A model generated the notes under the pieces. It was not told the DNA's origin and searched no databases. It saw nothing but the letters and a program-made list of their open reading frames with translations. Positions 36,301-51,300 of a DNA stretch of 64,000 bases are shown here, one piece after another (position 1 is the first letter of the stretch; each line of letters opens with the position of its first letter). A program made the translations under genes and the position numbers. The DNA is from Phorcus lineatus (lineage: Eukaryota > Mollusca > Gastropoda > Trochida > Trochidae), in contig OV121085.1 in assembly GCA_921293015.1 (NCBI GenBank), positions 24,379,911 through 24,443,910 on the forward strand, in the 5' to 3' direction.

Positions 36301-39300
36301 GTAAACTTTTTGAAAGACTTGTTTTCAAACATTTATTCAATCATTTCCAATCGAACAGACTTCTTTATAAATACCAGTCAGGGTTTCAACCTGGACATTC
36401 AACTGTACGTCAATTAATTGAAATTTACCATCAGATTTGTGAATCATTAGACAAAAAAGAACAATTTTGAATGGTTTTTTGTGATGTTTCAAAACCATTT
36501 GATAGAGTTTGGCACAAGGGATTATTGTTGAAACTTGAAAAATATGGTGTGAAAGGTCAATAACTTGGCTGGCTTGTAAATGGAGCAATATCAGAGCCAA
36601 AATTACTCAACGCTGGGGTTCCACAGGGCACAGTGCTTGGTCCATTTTTATTCATTGTTTATATAAATGATATAGCAGATGAAATGGATTGTTTAAGTCG
36701 GCGTTTTGTTGATGACTCGTCTTTGGGTTATTCTGCAGCAAATGACATACTCTTACAAGAAAAACTAAACGCTAACTTATGCAAATTAAATTTATGGGGT
36801 AAAAAATGGCTAATTAAGTACAATCCGGATAAGACTGAAGCTGTTTTATTCTCCACACAAAAGCATATCAACAGACCCAAGTTGTTTTTTGATGGGGTAG
36901 AAGTAAAAATGGTAGAGACCCATAATCATTTAGGAGTAACACTATCTTGTAATGGCAAATGGGCGGACCATATTGAAGATATTTTAAAACGTGTTTCAAA
37001 AATGGTATCCTCACTGCGACTTTTGAAATATGTGTTATGTAAAGAAACACCTAACAAAAATAATATGATGTTTATAAGACCACAACTTGAATACGCAAGC
37101 GAAGTTTGGGATGGGTGTAATCAAGAACTAATAAACAAGTTAGAACAGATTCAGTTGCAAGCTGCAAGAATAGTAACTGGCCTACCAAGGCAAACATCAT
37201 GTAAATTCTTGTACTTTGAAACTGGTTGGGAAACATTTCTATTTGTTCAAATGTTCATAGTAATACCTCTTGATTAAATCTAGTACAAATCTTGTCTTAC
37301 CACAACCGGTCTGTCCACAAATTATAGCGCAATTCGAGTCTTTAGGTAACATCATTCTTTATTATTCAAGAATAAACCTTTGATTTAAACATATGTTATT
37401 CACAGGAGTGACATTTCACATTTGCATTATGTATACAGTCAGATTAAACAATATAATACAAAACATACAGAAAATAAAGAGAGAATAAGGGAATTTTGGT
37501 TAAAAGGCACACCTAAATCTCTTTGTTTCTTGAATATACACTTGTACATATTTGAATATGGATTCGTTTTCATAAAGTAATAGATCTGCATGGCCATTAA
37601 CTATTAAAGTAACATCTAAGAGCACTCTCCCTAGAGGAACATTAGATACCTTATTTAATAATCTATTGCGCTGAACTTAAAAAAATGTACAACCAAAAAA
37701 AAAAAAAAAAGCATTTTTACATTGATTACCACATAAACAGCTGGGGTCGTTGACTAAACCTGCTTTAAATAGATCATAGTTTAACTCACTACATCCCCGT
37801 CTAAGTTTTGTAAGTAAAATTTTTAAGATTAAACCTTTATATATAAAATATTGGATATTTTATTAATGAATATAATCATAATGATTTTAGGTATCCACTT
37901 TGTACTACTCAGCGTATTTATTTTCTTACTATTTCTTGCTTTTAACATTAGAGCTCTATTTTAATAAAGAGACATCAACAAAGTTTAAGGAGAAATTTCA
38001 ACAATTTCATTCTGAACAATTTCATTCTGAGCTAGTTGAAGTTAAGAGAGAAAAGCTTATAGGAAGTGTTTTAGGTGAAGGGAAATATGATGATAAGAAA
38101 ATTTCTACAGAGTGAATTGATAAAATGACAAATGAAGTAGTAACAGAATACGAGAAATATGAACGCAGGTTAGGTGCTGTTATGGTTAAAACATTAGGAA
38201 AGTCTTACTACATTTATATTCTACTGCTGTAAGCTACTTCTTAGATATCCCTCGCGAAAATAAAAGTCACCTCATTTGATGATCTTAACGAAGACCCCTT
38301 TATTGATCATGTAATGAATAAAACTTGTTGTGAGCTTTACTATAGATACGGGATGTTCCTAGAACTTCAGCACTTGTGCACAATCTCTTAAAGAAAACAT
38401 TAGTGTCCATAGTTACTTGTCAAACTTAATCCTATTTCTTGGAGGGCGGTCAACTGTAACTTCGCTTTCTAAAGTATTAACTATTGCATCGGGTGTCATG
38501 TTAATACTAAAGGGTCCATTGCAAGTTGTCCATTTTATATTCAATCCGTGTATAATAGTCACAAAATCACCTGGTACAGCTCCAAGAAATAATTCCATAT
38601 ACAGATAATCACCGTAATTTTTCCTTTCAAATAATTCTATAATCTCAAAGAATATTGGAATATTATCTTTTATTTCTTTATTTCGGGATAGACCCAGCCC
38701 AGCTTCTTGGTTACATCGATTCCTTTCTTTTTATTTGGAAAATAAGAGACCAAGGCAGATCAATTATTTATGTTGTTTCCCAACCATTGTGTTCCTAGGG
38801 GTTACACTAATATACTACTCAAAAGAAGTTAAGGGTCAACCAATTATTTTTGTTTGACATTTTGTTAGACACGGGGAACATGTAAATCAAAACTTTTAAG
38901 CACACTTTTGGTAAGAATGAGTTCAATATGTCTCAATGTTGAGTCTGTTATGCAAAGTATATGCACTTTTTATACACAACTATTCTGAGGTTCTGATGAA
39001 ATATCGCCATTTTGAACATAATGACGTTCAACACAACTGTCTGAAATTCAATAACTTTATTTAATAACGGGTGATACCACCACGTGCTCGTAAGCAGTCG
39101 ACACAGCGACGAGGCATGCTGTCGATCAGAGGTCGAAAAAACATCTAAAAATGGCCTGCCACTCTGCCTGAAGGAATTGCACCAATTCTTAAAGATTATC
39201 AAATTGCCTATGATTGTCTCTCACATGTCTGCCCAACTCATCCCATGCATGATCAATTGGTGCCAAGTCAGGAGAGTATGCAGGCCAATCCATTCGGTCA

Positions 39301-42300
39301 ATACCATTTTGGGTGAATTGTCATCTTGAAGAACAGAAACTGCTCCAATTTGACGAAGACTTGGGATAAAAGGTTTTAAAATTTCGTCTCTGTACCTGAT
39401 ACCCGTCAAATTTCCTTGGATGACGAAAAGAGAAGGCCTGTGATGTACCGAAATTCTAGCCCACATCATTACCATACCACCTCCAAAGCGACGTTAACAT
39501 CAGCAAATCTTTCTTTTTGCCGCCTAAAGAGACAAAGTCTGCCATCATTGAACTGTAATGCAAATCAGGACTCATCAGTGAAGAGTACCCGCCCCCATTG
39601 TCGCCGTCTCCAGTCTCTATGATGTGTGCACCAGTCAAGACGTGCTGCCCTATGACGTTGAAGAAGAGATGGTCGACCCGCTTGTCGTCGAGATCGAATG
39701 TTGTGGGCTCGCAGGCAATTTCTTTTGGCCTGTTCCGATACCTGAACACCAGTTGCATTTTGCAGTTCATCTTTCAGATATCTCGCTGTAACAATGCGCT
39801 GACGTAAGGCTATTTGAATGACATGCCAGTGTTAACGTTGCGACGTTGATCTTGGCCAACCAGACCATGGGCAATTCTGAATTGAATTGGTTGCCTTGAA
39901 ACGCTGCCATAGTCTCCCAATTACACTCTGGCTACAACCGATTCTCTGTTCCATATTCCTCTGTGTAAAAACCTGTTGAAGCCACGCAATGGCTCTTCCT
40001 CTGTCAAGTTCACTCAGCTGATGTCTGACCATGCTGAAATTTCAACTGAAAGCAGCACAGTCATGGAACGTTTTTTTAATGCCCAAACTGTTCATGTAAA
40101 ATGCATAGTGCACGTGCAAGGACATAATCAACTCCAAAAAGTCGTAACCTACTGCGTTTGGGCGATGCAAACAGTTTTGTGGAGCCTTGTTTGAGCTTTA
40201 GTTTATGGTTTCTGAGGAGAATGTCAAAATCGTTTTGTTTTAAAATGACATATGCCTTGTACACATGTTTTGTCGTCGGGATCACAGGCCCTCGGATCAT
40301 TAAAAAAAATTATAAAAAAATTTATAAAAAAATTTAAATGTTTTTTTTGAGAACACCCCCTGAATAGAATTTTACTTCTGTTAATAGTATATGGAAAGGC
40401 CAGACACTCCATTCGCCCCCACCCGCTTTCTTGGCCGAATGCTACAATAAATACGCCCGCAATCAATATAAAAACTATGCAGACATGTTCTCAAATGATT
40501 TGCCTTTCTACTCCAACTCACTTAAACAAGTAAATATTTGAGGTTATTTAATGAGGACGACCGAAAGACGATTTCCACGCCCAACTTAATGCTGATGGGA
40601 CAAATGGCTGCCCGTCACCTTGACCCTACGGGGTGTGTGGCCGCAGCGAGAGATCTCATTGGTTGCAAGACGGAGAATTAAAGTTATCTGTTCCTAGCTT
40701 TGCGTCAAACCAATGAGATCTCTCTCTTTTTTTAATGATCCGAGGGCCTGTGGTCGGGATATCGTGAACCAATTTTGACATGATTTCCGCCAATAGTTTT
40801 ATATATATGTAAGACTAGAATCCATGGCAGGCCTCAAAGCTGTGGCTGATTTCCAAATCTATGGCAGATTTTCAAAAGCCTGTCAAACAGATGTACCTTC
40901 AAAGATCTGTGGCGGATTTCGGATTGATCGTTTTTAGACACTCTCAATTAGGCACATTAGGTTCAATAATATTCGTCTATGTCTATATCATGTTTACTGT
41001 ATTTAAATCAGTTAATTAACATTGATACGTTTGTGATCCCTTCAAGCAGAAAGCTCATGCTTTTGGAGTAGGGCAAGAATCGGCAAGAGCTACTCGACCA
41101 CCGCGGCCTTTAAATTTTGCATAAAATGCGAAATAAATTACTATCTAATTGATATATATTTGAAATCCATTAAAATTATAGAAGATTTCCTTGCTTTATG
41201 AGTTATTTACCTTTATAAAAGTCCGAAAAGAAAGACAAGAATGCATTAGGGGTATGACATTAATTTCTTCATAATATTATTTAAAACTCTCGATTGCGGA
41301 TTTGATTACGGTTTAAGTGACCCTTGTCAGAGTCAGACACCTCGTACATTGAAAATAGTACAGTTGGATTCAGCGATGTAAAAGCTACTACACACAACGT
41401 CTTAGTTCATTGATGGGGTTTGTCTGAAATATACTAATATATCTAGTATAGATGATTTATTAGATTACATAAGACAATTGAAGATGGGAGCATTGTACTA
41501 TACCAGGCACTAGTAATTATCAACTGCAAACCTTACGCTAGACAAACTAACCCTAAAAGATCGTCGACGGGAATCCAAGGGCTACAAAAGATAGTCTTCT
41601 AATATCTTAGGGCTAAAAAAGATACTCTCAAGGGTCCGAGGGCTTAAAAATATGATAGAATATAAACACGATTGATGTCGCATGAAGCTGCTATGGTCTT
41701 ATCCGTTTGCAATATCCCGCTGTTGCTTTCTTTCTAGTAACGCAGTTGCGACTTATGACGGGAACAGTTAGCTATTATGATGTCATCGAACAATGACGTC
41801 ACTTAGTCAAGAAACAACGTAACAATCGAACAATCAAATCCCTCCGCATCTCCCAAATCTACTATTCCTAAATCAACACACCTTTAACGTCTAGGTCTAG
41901 GACCCCTGGAGTCTGGCATTTTTATTAACAGTTATCGTTCTCTAAATGTGAACTGGAGCACAAAATTAAGGTAGGAAGGCATATTGCTCATTTGCGTCCT
42001 CCATAGAAAGAGTCATTAATTTCATAAAAAATACCTTGGGTGACAAATATATCTTATCAGGACTAATTATATTTCTGTGGGTTTCATTACTTATTATGTA
42101 CATGAGATGTACACAAAGGTTTTTATTTTTGCCTACTTAGGTAAATCTTTTGCATGATGGGTGATAATAGTTAACAACTCAAAACCTAAAGTTATGGCCA
42201 GAGGTTGTGCTAAGATAATTGCATCTCCAGAGTTTTCCAAATGTAAATTTACCATTAGCAAAATTTATTGTCACTTTACAGCCTTGATCCTTAAATAATT

Positions 42301-45300
42301 CATTTAATATACACACATTCTAATAACCATGTGGAATAGTAACATTTGTGTTCCTTTCATAAATCTATTATTTCCAAGTACCTCACTGATGTTATACCAG
42401 TTATATCACGTAAAGCTATTTCCAAACACCCATTAGTGTTGTCTATAGCTCTAGGAAGTTCAAATGTTTCCCCAATCTTAAGATTAGGAATAGTCAGGTG
42501 CATTTTATCACTGAAACATTTATTTCTAAATATCAAAATTGCAACATTGTCCTATAAATACAACAGCAAAGAAAAGTATGACATTGGAAAAGTTTACCAG
42601 CCTTAAATATACTTATAAGAAAGAGAATTTTACTTTGCAATACAAACTATATCGGTAGATACTAAAGGTACCAATTTTGTGGCTAAATTCAAAATTATCA
42701 TATTAAGATATCTAATGAAAAGGAGATGGTTGAATGGAAGAATAAACAAATGCAAGTCTGGCAAAATCAAGTTCACTTCGCGCTATGGTGTGCTACATGT
42801 TGTGGGATTCCTACAATGACCATCTATCAGCAATGAGGGGATTAACAAAAACACTATTTATATTTCACGTTTATTATCAAGTTAAACGTTCTGCAAGTGC
42901 CATTACTACAATATAAAGATTGGAATGAATCATATGAAGAAATGTGTAATGAATTTGGTTCTTCTCCGAACATTGATTGAGGTCAATATAATGGAATGAG
43001 GGAGGTATCCGTTCATGATGCTAAGATACATGATCCCAACAGCACTAAAGCTGATGGTGAGTATAATCCCTCTAAAAATTCTTTTGAACCACAAGCCTAA
43101 GCTTATAATTGATAAGAAAGATGTTTTTGGAGATTCAATGGCCACCCGCAATGGCAATGAAATAGGGACACCCCTACAATAGAAAACCACTAGCACTTAA
43201 ATATACAACCCCTAAAAGACGAATTGCATTGATAAGCAGACATTGTACAGCTGCGTGCCAACAGTTTGTTCACATAACTGAATATACTAGTGCAAATATC
43301 ATGTAATTTGAGATGCCTTTGAGGTATCGTAGCGTTGCGAAAAAGAAACGTATAATATTGAATTTTCAATACACATATGCAGATTTATTCTTCTTTAAGG
43401 CAAATGTTTATCGTACCCCACAATTACCCGTAACAGTTTTGGCAGGTCATTGAAGTGACCAGGGTTCAAAATTCCGAAAACACTAATTTATATTTTTCTC
43501 AATAAAATCCTTTATAAGTTATCAACTTCTAAAAAAATTAGTCACGTTTGTTCCTTAGCACAAAGTCAATGTGATTATGTTTGTTTTAATCTTAGAGAGT
43601 CGATATGTATCATTTTATTCGTCATTTAATGAAATTAAAGTTTCGAAAATCTGACCCCTTCTGTCTATATCAATATGCCAAAATTCGAATTTTTGCACGA
43701 GTGACCAGACAATGCCAAAATGAGTTTAATGATGGCTAATTCACACATGGACAGTGGGTGATCCATTGTCACTCTTTCTGAAATTATTCTATTGGCGTTG
43801 AAACGAAGTCCAAATTACATGATATTTGCACTACGATTCAGTGGTAAGTGAACAAACTTTCGGTATGCAGCTGTACATTGAGATACTTTTACACTTGATA
43901 ATTCTCAAGGATTTACTCAACCAGGAGTTCAAAGATTAAATGATTCTTTTAGAAGTTATGTGTGGGCATTACTAGTTGCTCAAGCTCAAACTAGAACAAG
44001 TATCAAATCCGTAGGAACATCAAATCGATGCCCAAAACAGTTTATAGCAAATTTAGAAGATGTCACTTCAAGTCCAGTTGATCTCCCTGCTTTTTGGAAA
44101 AAGATATCAAGACGTATTACAAGATGCTAGTTCAAAGGTAGATTATGTTTTTGGGATAGGTTTTTCTATGATGCCTAGTGGTAAGGAAACTAAAAATTGG
44201 TCAAGTTAAAGGCTATGATAATTAAATCATTATTGCAGAAGATAATAGAAAATTGGGTATAAATACCGAAATTAATACACCAATCAAACAATTAGTAAAG
44301 GATGTGAAACCAAAACATACTGTAATACCTGAAACATCACATGTGAAGCCCCAGCCCCTGCATGTAGCTAAAATTAAACAACTACTCGTTCAACACCATG
44401 AAAGTAGAAAACAATATATTATAATTGGAGGGGTAGTTATTGGTTTAATTATTATCTAACTTTTTTATTCTAGCCATTCCTTGAGGTTATTAGGTTTCTC
44501 GTTTGGTGTGGGGGAGCAGTTGGCCCTGAAGGCCCTCCAATTATAGATAGAGCCAGAATTGAGACTAGAAGTCCTATCACTGTTAGAATACTGCCAATGG
44601 TTATTCCCTGTTCCGAAAACAAAGTTCGAAGACGCTCACCAATGAATGTAACTTCACCTAATATCCTATCAATGGTCTGGTGGATACCTGAATTTGTGAT
44701 CTTAATACTTCTTTATTTGTTGAAGCAGCTTCCAAACATGATGACATTTCATCTGCATTATCTTTTATTCTCTAAATAACCGTTCCTTTTGTTCTGGGTT
44801 TTCGCCTTTGGCTATTTTATCTTTTTCATATTCAAGATCTTCATCCAATTTTGTTCATTTGGAGAAGTTATTTATTCTTTGAGTCTGCATTCAGTGCATC
44901 GCCTTGTCGACCCCTCGCAATTCTCTTATGCTTAGTTGTACCCCCTCAGTATCTCATGGTGGGTCGTTAATAGTTACTGTGGCTTTGTCTATGGCATCCT
45001 TAGCTTCATTATGCCTTAGATTGACTGTTTTACTAAAGTTTATTCTGTTTCAGTCAGCTGTGACTTTGAACTTTGAAGTGCTCTCTCAATCATTTCTTGA
45101 AGTTTTGGTTTTGGTGTACTTTTATAATCTACAAACCCTAAATCATCCCAAATAGTCCCTACACCTAGTTTAGTCTGTAAATTGTTTAGAGGAAGTGCCT
45201 TACCCTTTTGTCCCCTCTTTTATAAACTAAGTCAACATTTTTGTGACTTTTTAGTCTATTGTTTTATCTATAATAAATTAGGACCGATCAATGTGCCCCC

Positions 45301-48300
45301 AGGATTGCCCCATTCTTTGTCCAATTCATCATAAAGAGGATATACGCCTGAGTCAAGCAATCCTACTGTGTTTCTGCCCGAATTTCTTGTCGTAAATTAA
45401 CTTTGTCGTTATTTTAAAAAATGAACGAAGTACTGCTAGTACCTGAGCTATCAATAGTGTATGAATCGAATGAATCATCCCATTCAACAGTCCCCGTTTC
45501 ATTTTCTTCAACCGGGACACCCCCAGTAGCTCCTCATCAAAATGTATATGCTCGGCCATTTTATTAAAGAAGATTTTCTATTCAAATAAAACCCATATAA
45601 AGTGTTGCATTATGGTTAGAAATTCAATCTATTGTGCCAGTTTAGGGAGTATCTTGCAATCAAAGGAATCTGATCTTCTGTAAGTGTTACAAATAACCCT
45701 AGTACTATCAACCTAAATGAACAACTGTTGGTCCGTTTTCCTAATTTTGGAAGACAAGCATAATCGTTCCAGGCAAAGCTCGATTGGCTTTTGACATATT
45801 CTTAACATCGGATGATACCAAGGATGAAGTCATTATCATAGTACAAAATATTGGACGAGCTATAATAAAGAAAACCACTCGTACAATTAGTGGTAATGAA
45901 GTTTTGTCTATGTAAATCAGTGATGTATATCACACTTATATGGATCTTTAGATATCTACACGGGAAAGAGATAATTGACATTACAAGGGTTTTGATACAA
46001 CTGAAAATCGACTGTAACCAGATTTCGGATAGGATCTGCCATTGGAAATGATTCCGTTGTGGAACATAAAGCAATAGCTTATAATATAGGAAACCGTTTT
46101 TATATTCCTCTAGATTTCGAATTGTTAGAGAGTCATATGCCATTCAATCAAGCTGCTTTTGGAGAAAGATTAGAATATGAACTAACATTTAATGAATATA
46201 ACCATGTTATAATAAGTACGAAATTAAAAATATTACATTAGAATTTGACTAGTTACAGAACCAGATTTGGCACGTGAAATCCATGCTTTATATAATAGCC
46301 CCCCTCTCTACAGCTTCATACCAAAAGTTTGTTCACATACCTGCATAACCTAGTGCAAATATCATGTAATTTGTCATGTCTTTGAGACATCGTTGCATTG
46401 CGGAAGAAAACCGAATAATTTTGAAATTTCCAATACAGAGGAGAAAATCCATTGCACTTTATCGCAATCGTATGCCATTATATATTGTTAACCGTAATAG
46501 TTTTTGGCAGGTTCCTGAAGTGACCAGGGGTCAAAATTTCGAAACCAATAATTTTTATTGTTCTTCATTTTTTTTTCATTTGCATGAAGTCGATATGATT
46601 TTGCTGAGTTTTTCATCAGAGAGCCGATATCGAATATCTTAATCGAAATTTATGGCAATCGGAATTTCGAAAATGTGACCCCTTCTGTCTATTTGATGAT
46701 GGCAAAACTCGAATTTTTGCATGAGAGATTAGATAATCTCACTATACATTAAAGAATGGTTATTTTACACATTGACAATAAAGATGCTTTCTCGGATCAG
46801 CTGAAGTTATTTTATTGACGTTCAAACCAAACCCAAATTACATGATATTTGCACTAAGATACTGTAGTAAGTGAAAAAAATTTTGATATGCAGCTGTATA
46901 TACTATGATTGCATACTTCGTCACAGTATGATACCAGTTGATAAAATGACACAGTGTGAAATATTAATATAAACGTATGTGCTAAATCGATTAAAGGTGT
47001 TTTGATGCTATTCAAAACCCCTTTCTGCTGGGTTTGACAAAATGACGTAATCATTTCATAATCCTAAAATCAAAACTATACAAATGACTATTGAAGTAGT
47101 TCCAAGTCAACTTTACAGTCAACGTATGCATAAACATAAAGTATTGGATGAAATTAAGATATTTCCCAGTATCAAACGTCATCCAATAACAAATAAGGTG
47201 ATGTCTGACTGATGTGAGTACAGGTAAGTTTTTAACTGACAAGTACGCTTTATGGCTTGACCTAGGAACAACTGATGATGACCAACTTCATGGCTCTGGA
47301 AGAAGAATTGAAAATTGTAGTGAAGGAATGACAATTGCAATCACCAAAGAAGTAGAAAATGCTGGGCCAGTACATATTTACTCTTATGTCATCATGGATG
47401 CTCAATCGAATTTTGACAATGGGAGATTTTAATCTGTTATCTATTAATTATATTTTTATATAGTAGTTTTAAAAATGGAGTTCTGGATAAGCGGTAAATA
47501 AAAATTATTTTAACATGAACAGATATATAGAAACGTGTTATGGTTTATGAAGAAATGGTTAATGAAGAAATACGTTTTGGTTTTCGTTGGTCCAAAACCC
47601 CTATTTATACCTACTCTTCCCAGTTTATACTAAAGTTCAATTCGGTACATTAAGATTTGATACAAGTCAAGTACCAAGATGGAGGTTCAGATTAGCTGAC
47701 CGGGACGATTTTACAAGACGGTGCAGTATTGAAATTTCTCCTGACCTTTTATCTCCAGATATTGAGATTTTTAACCTCGACCTCACCTCTAAATTACATG
47801 ACACATCACTTAATTGTATTGGTGACACCTCTAAAATGGTAAATGTCAACCTAACGTCTACCAATACTAAAGACAAAGGAATGAGAAGAAGCCAAACGAG
47901 CTGGACAAAACTCTTATAACAAAGTCTGCAGAACTTCTCTTCCAGTTGATCTAGAAGATTTCCGAAAGCAACATGCATTGTTCGTATGCTTAAGCGGGTC
48001 ATTTGGCGAACTTATATTTCTACAATTAATAGAAACACATGTTTATCATCATCAGAAGTCAAGCAGATAAGTTGAACTTGCAGGAATATCATTCTGATAT
48101 CACTGAAAAAGCAGAACGTCTCGTTAAACAATTTGAAAATGCCAGCAGCTAAGATAACTTCCCCCTGACTACAAGAAATCCGTTAAAATTTCCGTTTCAA
48201 TCTGGCTTTAGTGAAAGTAAATCTTTTACAGATCAACACATTCGACTCCAAACAATGGCTCAAAAGGCTATCGGTAATTAGGAGTAGGGCAAACTTATCG

Positions 48301-51300
48301 AGGTTCGGACTGTAATGATCCAAATATTTTGAAAGACAATATGATGTATAACTATCTATTAAAAGTAATTATCATCAAACCAAAGTTTAAAAATTTTTAT
48401 ATTTAATTTGATTTATTTCTCAAAAGCCATAATTGTTTTCAATATAACCGTTTTATTTGCATATATCAATTCGCTCAAGGTTCGGACAATTAAGCTTTGT
48501 ACAATTATATTATAGTTTTTGGAGAGCATAAATTTCATTCGCACAGAGAATGATTTCCCATGTTAAATTCCTGAAAAGTGCCGCATGCGCCGATACAAGA
48601 TAGTGACGTCACAATCCCATTTGTAGGCATTGGATGCAAAAACGCCATGCGCATTACAGTATTTTTTCAAAATCAATCAGTTTGCTATATGTGTTAGTCG
48701 TATGTTTATTCATGTTTCCTGAACCTTTGTCGTTTAAATTTTAACATTACTAGTCCTTAAAAAAGAATATTTAAGAAGTGTCTGAACCATAGTCAAAACT
48801 TTCCGAACCATGGTCATTTTGACATATTATAAAAATCTCAATATCAGCTTATGAACTTAATTTATATGCTCCAATATTCAGATAAAAATGAACTTTTTGG
48901 TAATTTTTCTTTGTTTATGAATACAGTTTAAGATATTTTGGTGCTTTCTACATTTCCTGACCTTAGCGGCAACATTTACATTTACAAACAAATATTTCGC
49001 CATTTTCTTTCTTAAATTGGTTAGTTGTACCTCCAGGCAAAACTTCGATTAGAAAAATTAACGAGAATTTCATGTTTATCCAAAACAAAATGTGATAATA
49101 CACTAAGAAGATACATTTTAAAGCAAACAGAACGCAGGGTTCGCACGTATTATTCGCGTCAGCTCTTAGTAGTGGTTGGTGTTCGAACGTCGATCATTTT
49201 ACCCTACATGATGTGTATCTTTTTAGATAATAAGAAAGCATATGACAATCTCTGGAGACAAGGACTCTTATTCAAACTCTTAAGGCTTGGTGTTAAAGGG
49301 CTACTGTTTAGCTGGATTAATTCTTTCTATCAAATAGAACTATTAGAGTTTGCATTGGCCAAGATTTTCCTGGTATACACATTATTGAAAATGGAACACC
49401 TCAAGTCAATGCTTTTTAATATCATGATCAATGATCAATGATATATTGACGCGCTACCACTCAATGTTGATGCATCTGAGTTTGCAGCTAATGGAGCATT
49501 TTGGAGACGTTTTGGAAACCTTGATTTCGTTCATCCATCTATCCAATCAGATTTAGATTCTGTTTTTCGTTGGTGCTCCCTACAAACTCCTATATAAAAA
49601 ACGGTGGCTATTATATTTACTAGACATAAAGACGATCCTCGCTTACTTCTAACTATTGGTAACCAGTGTAATTTTGTTCTCTAGTTTCAAGTTCTTAGGC
49701 ATCTTTTTCGATAGCAAACTCTTCATATCGCGTATTTACATACAAAATGTGCCAAAGGTTTGAACCTACTTAAATGTGTTTCTTCAACCAAGTGGTGAGC
49801 TGATAATCTTCCCTCCTCCTCTACAAAGCTCTAGTCTACTCAAGATTGAACTATGGGAGTCTCGCATTTATGAACGCAACAAAGAGTCATTTAACCAAAC
49901 TTGACTGAGTTCAGTCTAAAGCCTTAAGGGTATATACTGGTGCATTTCTAACAATACCAATTGGTAGAATGTTCAAAGCCTCCCCTTAAGTAAAAAGTAA
50001 AAAAACAAATCAGCACTCAAAACATATCTTTCTTTAACATCTTCCACAAACTACAAATCTGTAGTATGTCATTTGCGACTTAAGTCATGGGAAGTTACCT
50101 TTTGGTTTAGCTGTTCAACAACTAGCACAGCAGTGCAATATTCTAGATTCAAAACTAAATGCCTCTTTCAGTCTACCTAAATCTAGCCCGTTGTGGCTAT
50201 GACAACCATCAATTAATGCAGACTTGGTATCAGTGGTTGATAAACAAATGAACCTTCTCATTATCAAGGCAATTGCAGAAGACTTCATCGACACAAACTA
50301 CTACGGATTCAACCATATTTATACAGATGCTTCGAAAGATCCATTATCAGGGCGTGTTGGTGTCTCGTTTTATGTACCATCTCTCGATATATCAGAAATG
50401 TATAGACTGCACGATTATGTATCTGTTTTTGCAGCAGAATCAACTGCATTTCTTAAAGCATTGCTTTTGGTTAAAAAGCATGACCGAGAGTCAATAGTAC
50501 TTACTGATTCTTTAGCTGCAGTTCAATCAGGAATACAAGGTCAACGCAGTGATATCCTATATGAAATATTTCATGTTGATAATCTTTTAAATGACATGTT
50601 TATCACTTGTGATATTGTATGGGTTCCTTCACACGTTGTTCTCGTTGGCAACGATGGTGCAGATCATCTTGCAAAGTCTGCTCTTACAAGAACAGAAATC
50701 ACCTTGGAGGAATTATGGCCAGTACCCAAGGATTATTTCGCGGTTGTAAATAAGGCAATCTTTCAACAGTGACACATTGATTGGGATTGGATTTCAAGAT
50801 TCGGCGTTGAAACCGGAGAGATGAAGTCCACATACAAACACATTCTAGACAAAGATTTATCTCCCATGTGTCACAGTTGTTCAAAACATTGTCCAGAAAC
50901 TGTTTTTCACATTTTAATTGAGTGTGAAGAACACTATCACCGAGAAAATATCAAACACGTTGTAACAGCGAGATCAAGCACCTTCAATCTTGGGGCTATA
51001 TTTGTAGACAATTTGAAATTCAAAGAGCTCTTTTAAATATAATACAAAGTACGGTAAAAAAATGATTGCTGATACATTTAAATATCTTTCATTTTAACCT
51101 TTTATAACCTTTTAACCATTTACAATGCCAGGCGTATATAAGTCATCTGTTGGCCCAACCGTCGCCCTTAGATTCCACTTACCCACCTTCCTACCGCTGA
51201 TGATGCATGGTAAAGGGGTGTGACAATTGTACCTTTTACACATGGTGACATGTAGATGCCAGCACCGCAACAACCACCTCCCATATATGTATTTGTTACA

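Larger units (their letters stand above)
32800..37240 (+). mobile_element. CR1-like non-LTR retrotransposon with 2A motif, 3' end missing
   Basis: Order: 5' region (from ~32800, containing attcaagatggcggatgtga), ORF1 (RNA-binding, coiled coil), ORF2 (2A, APE endonuclease, reverse transcriptase). The 3' end is missing: sequence after ~37200 changes into a Polinton piece on the other strand. LINEs usually lose their 5' end, so a 3' loss points to a later insertion or deletion. Several frameshifts and stops are spread over ORF2. Confidence 0.88.
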
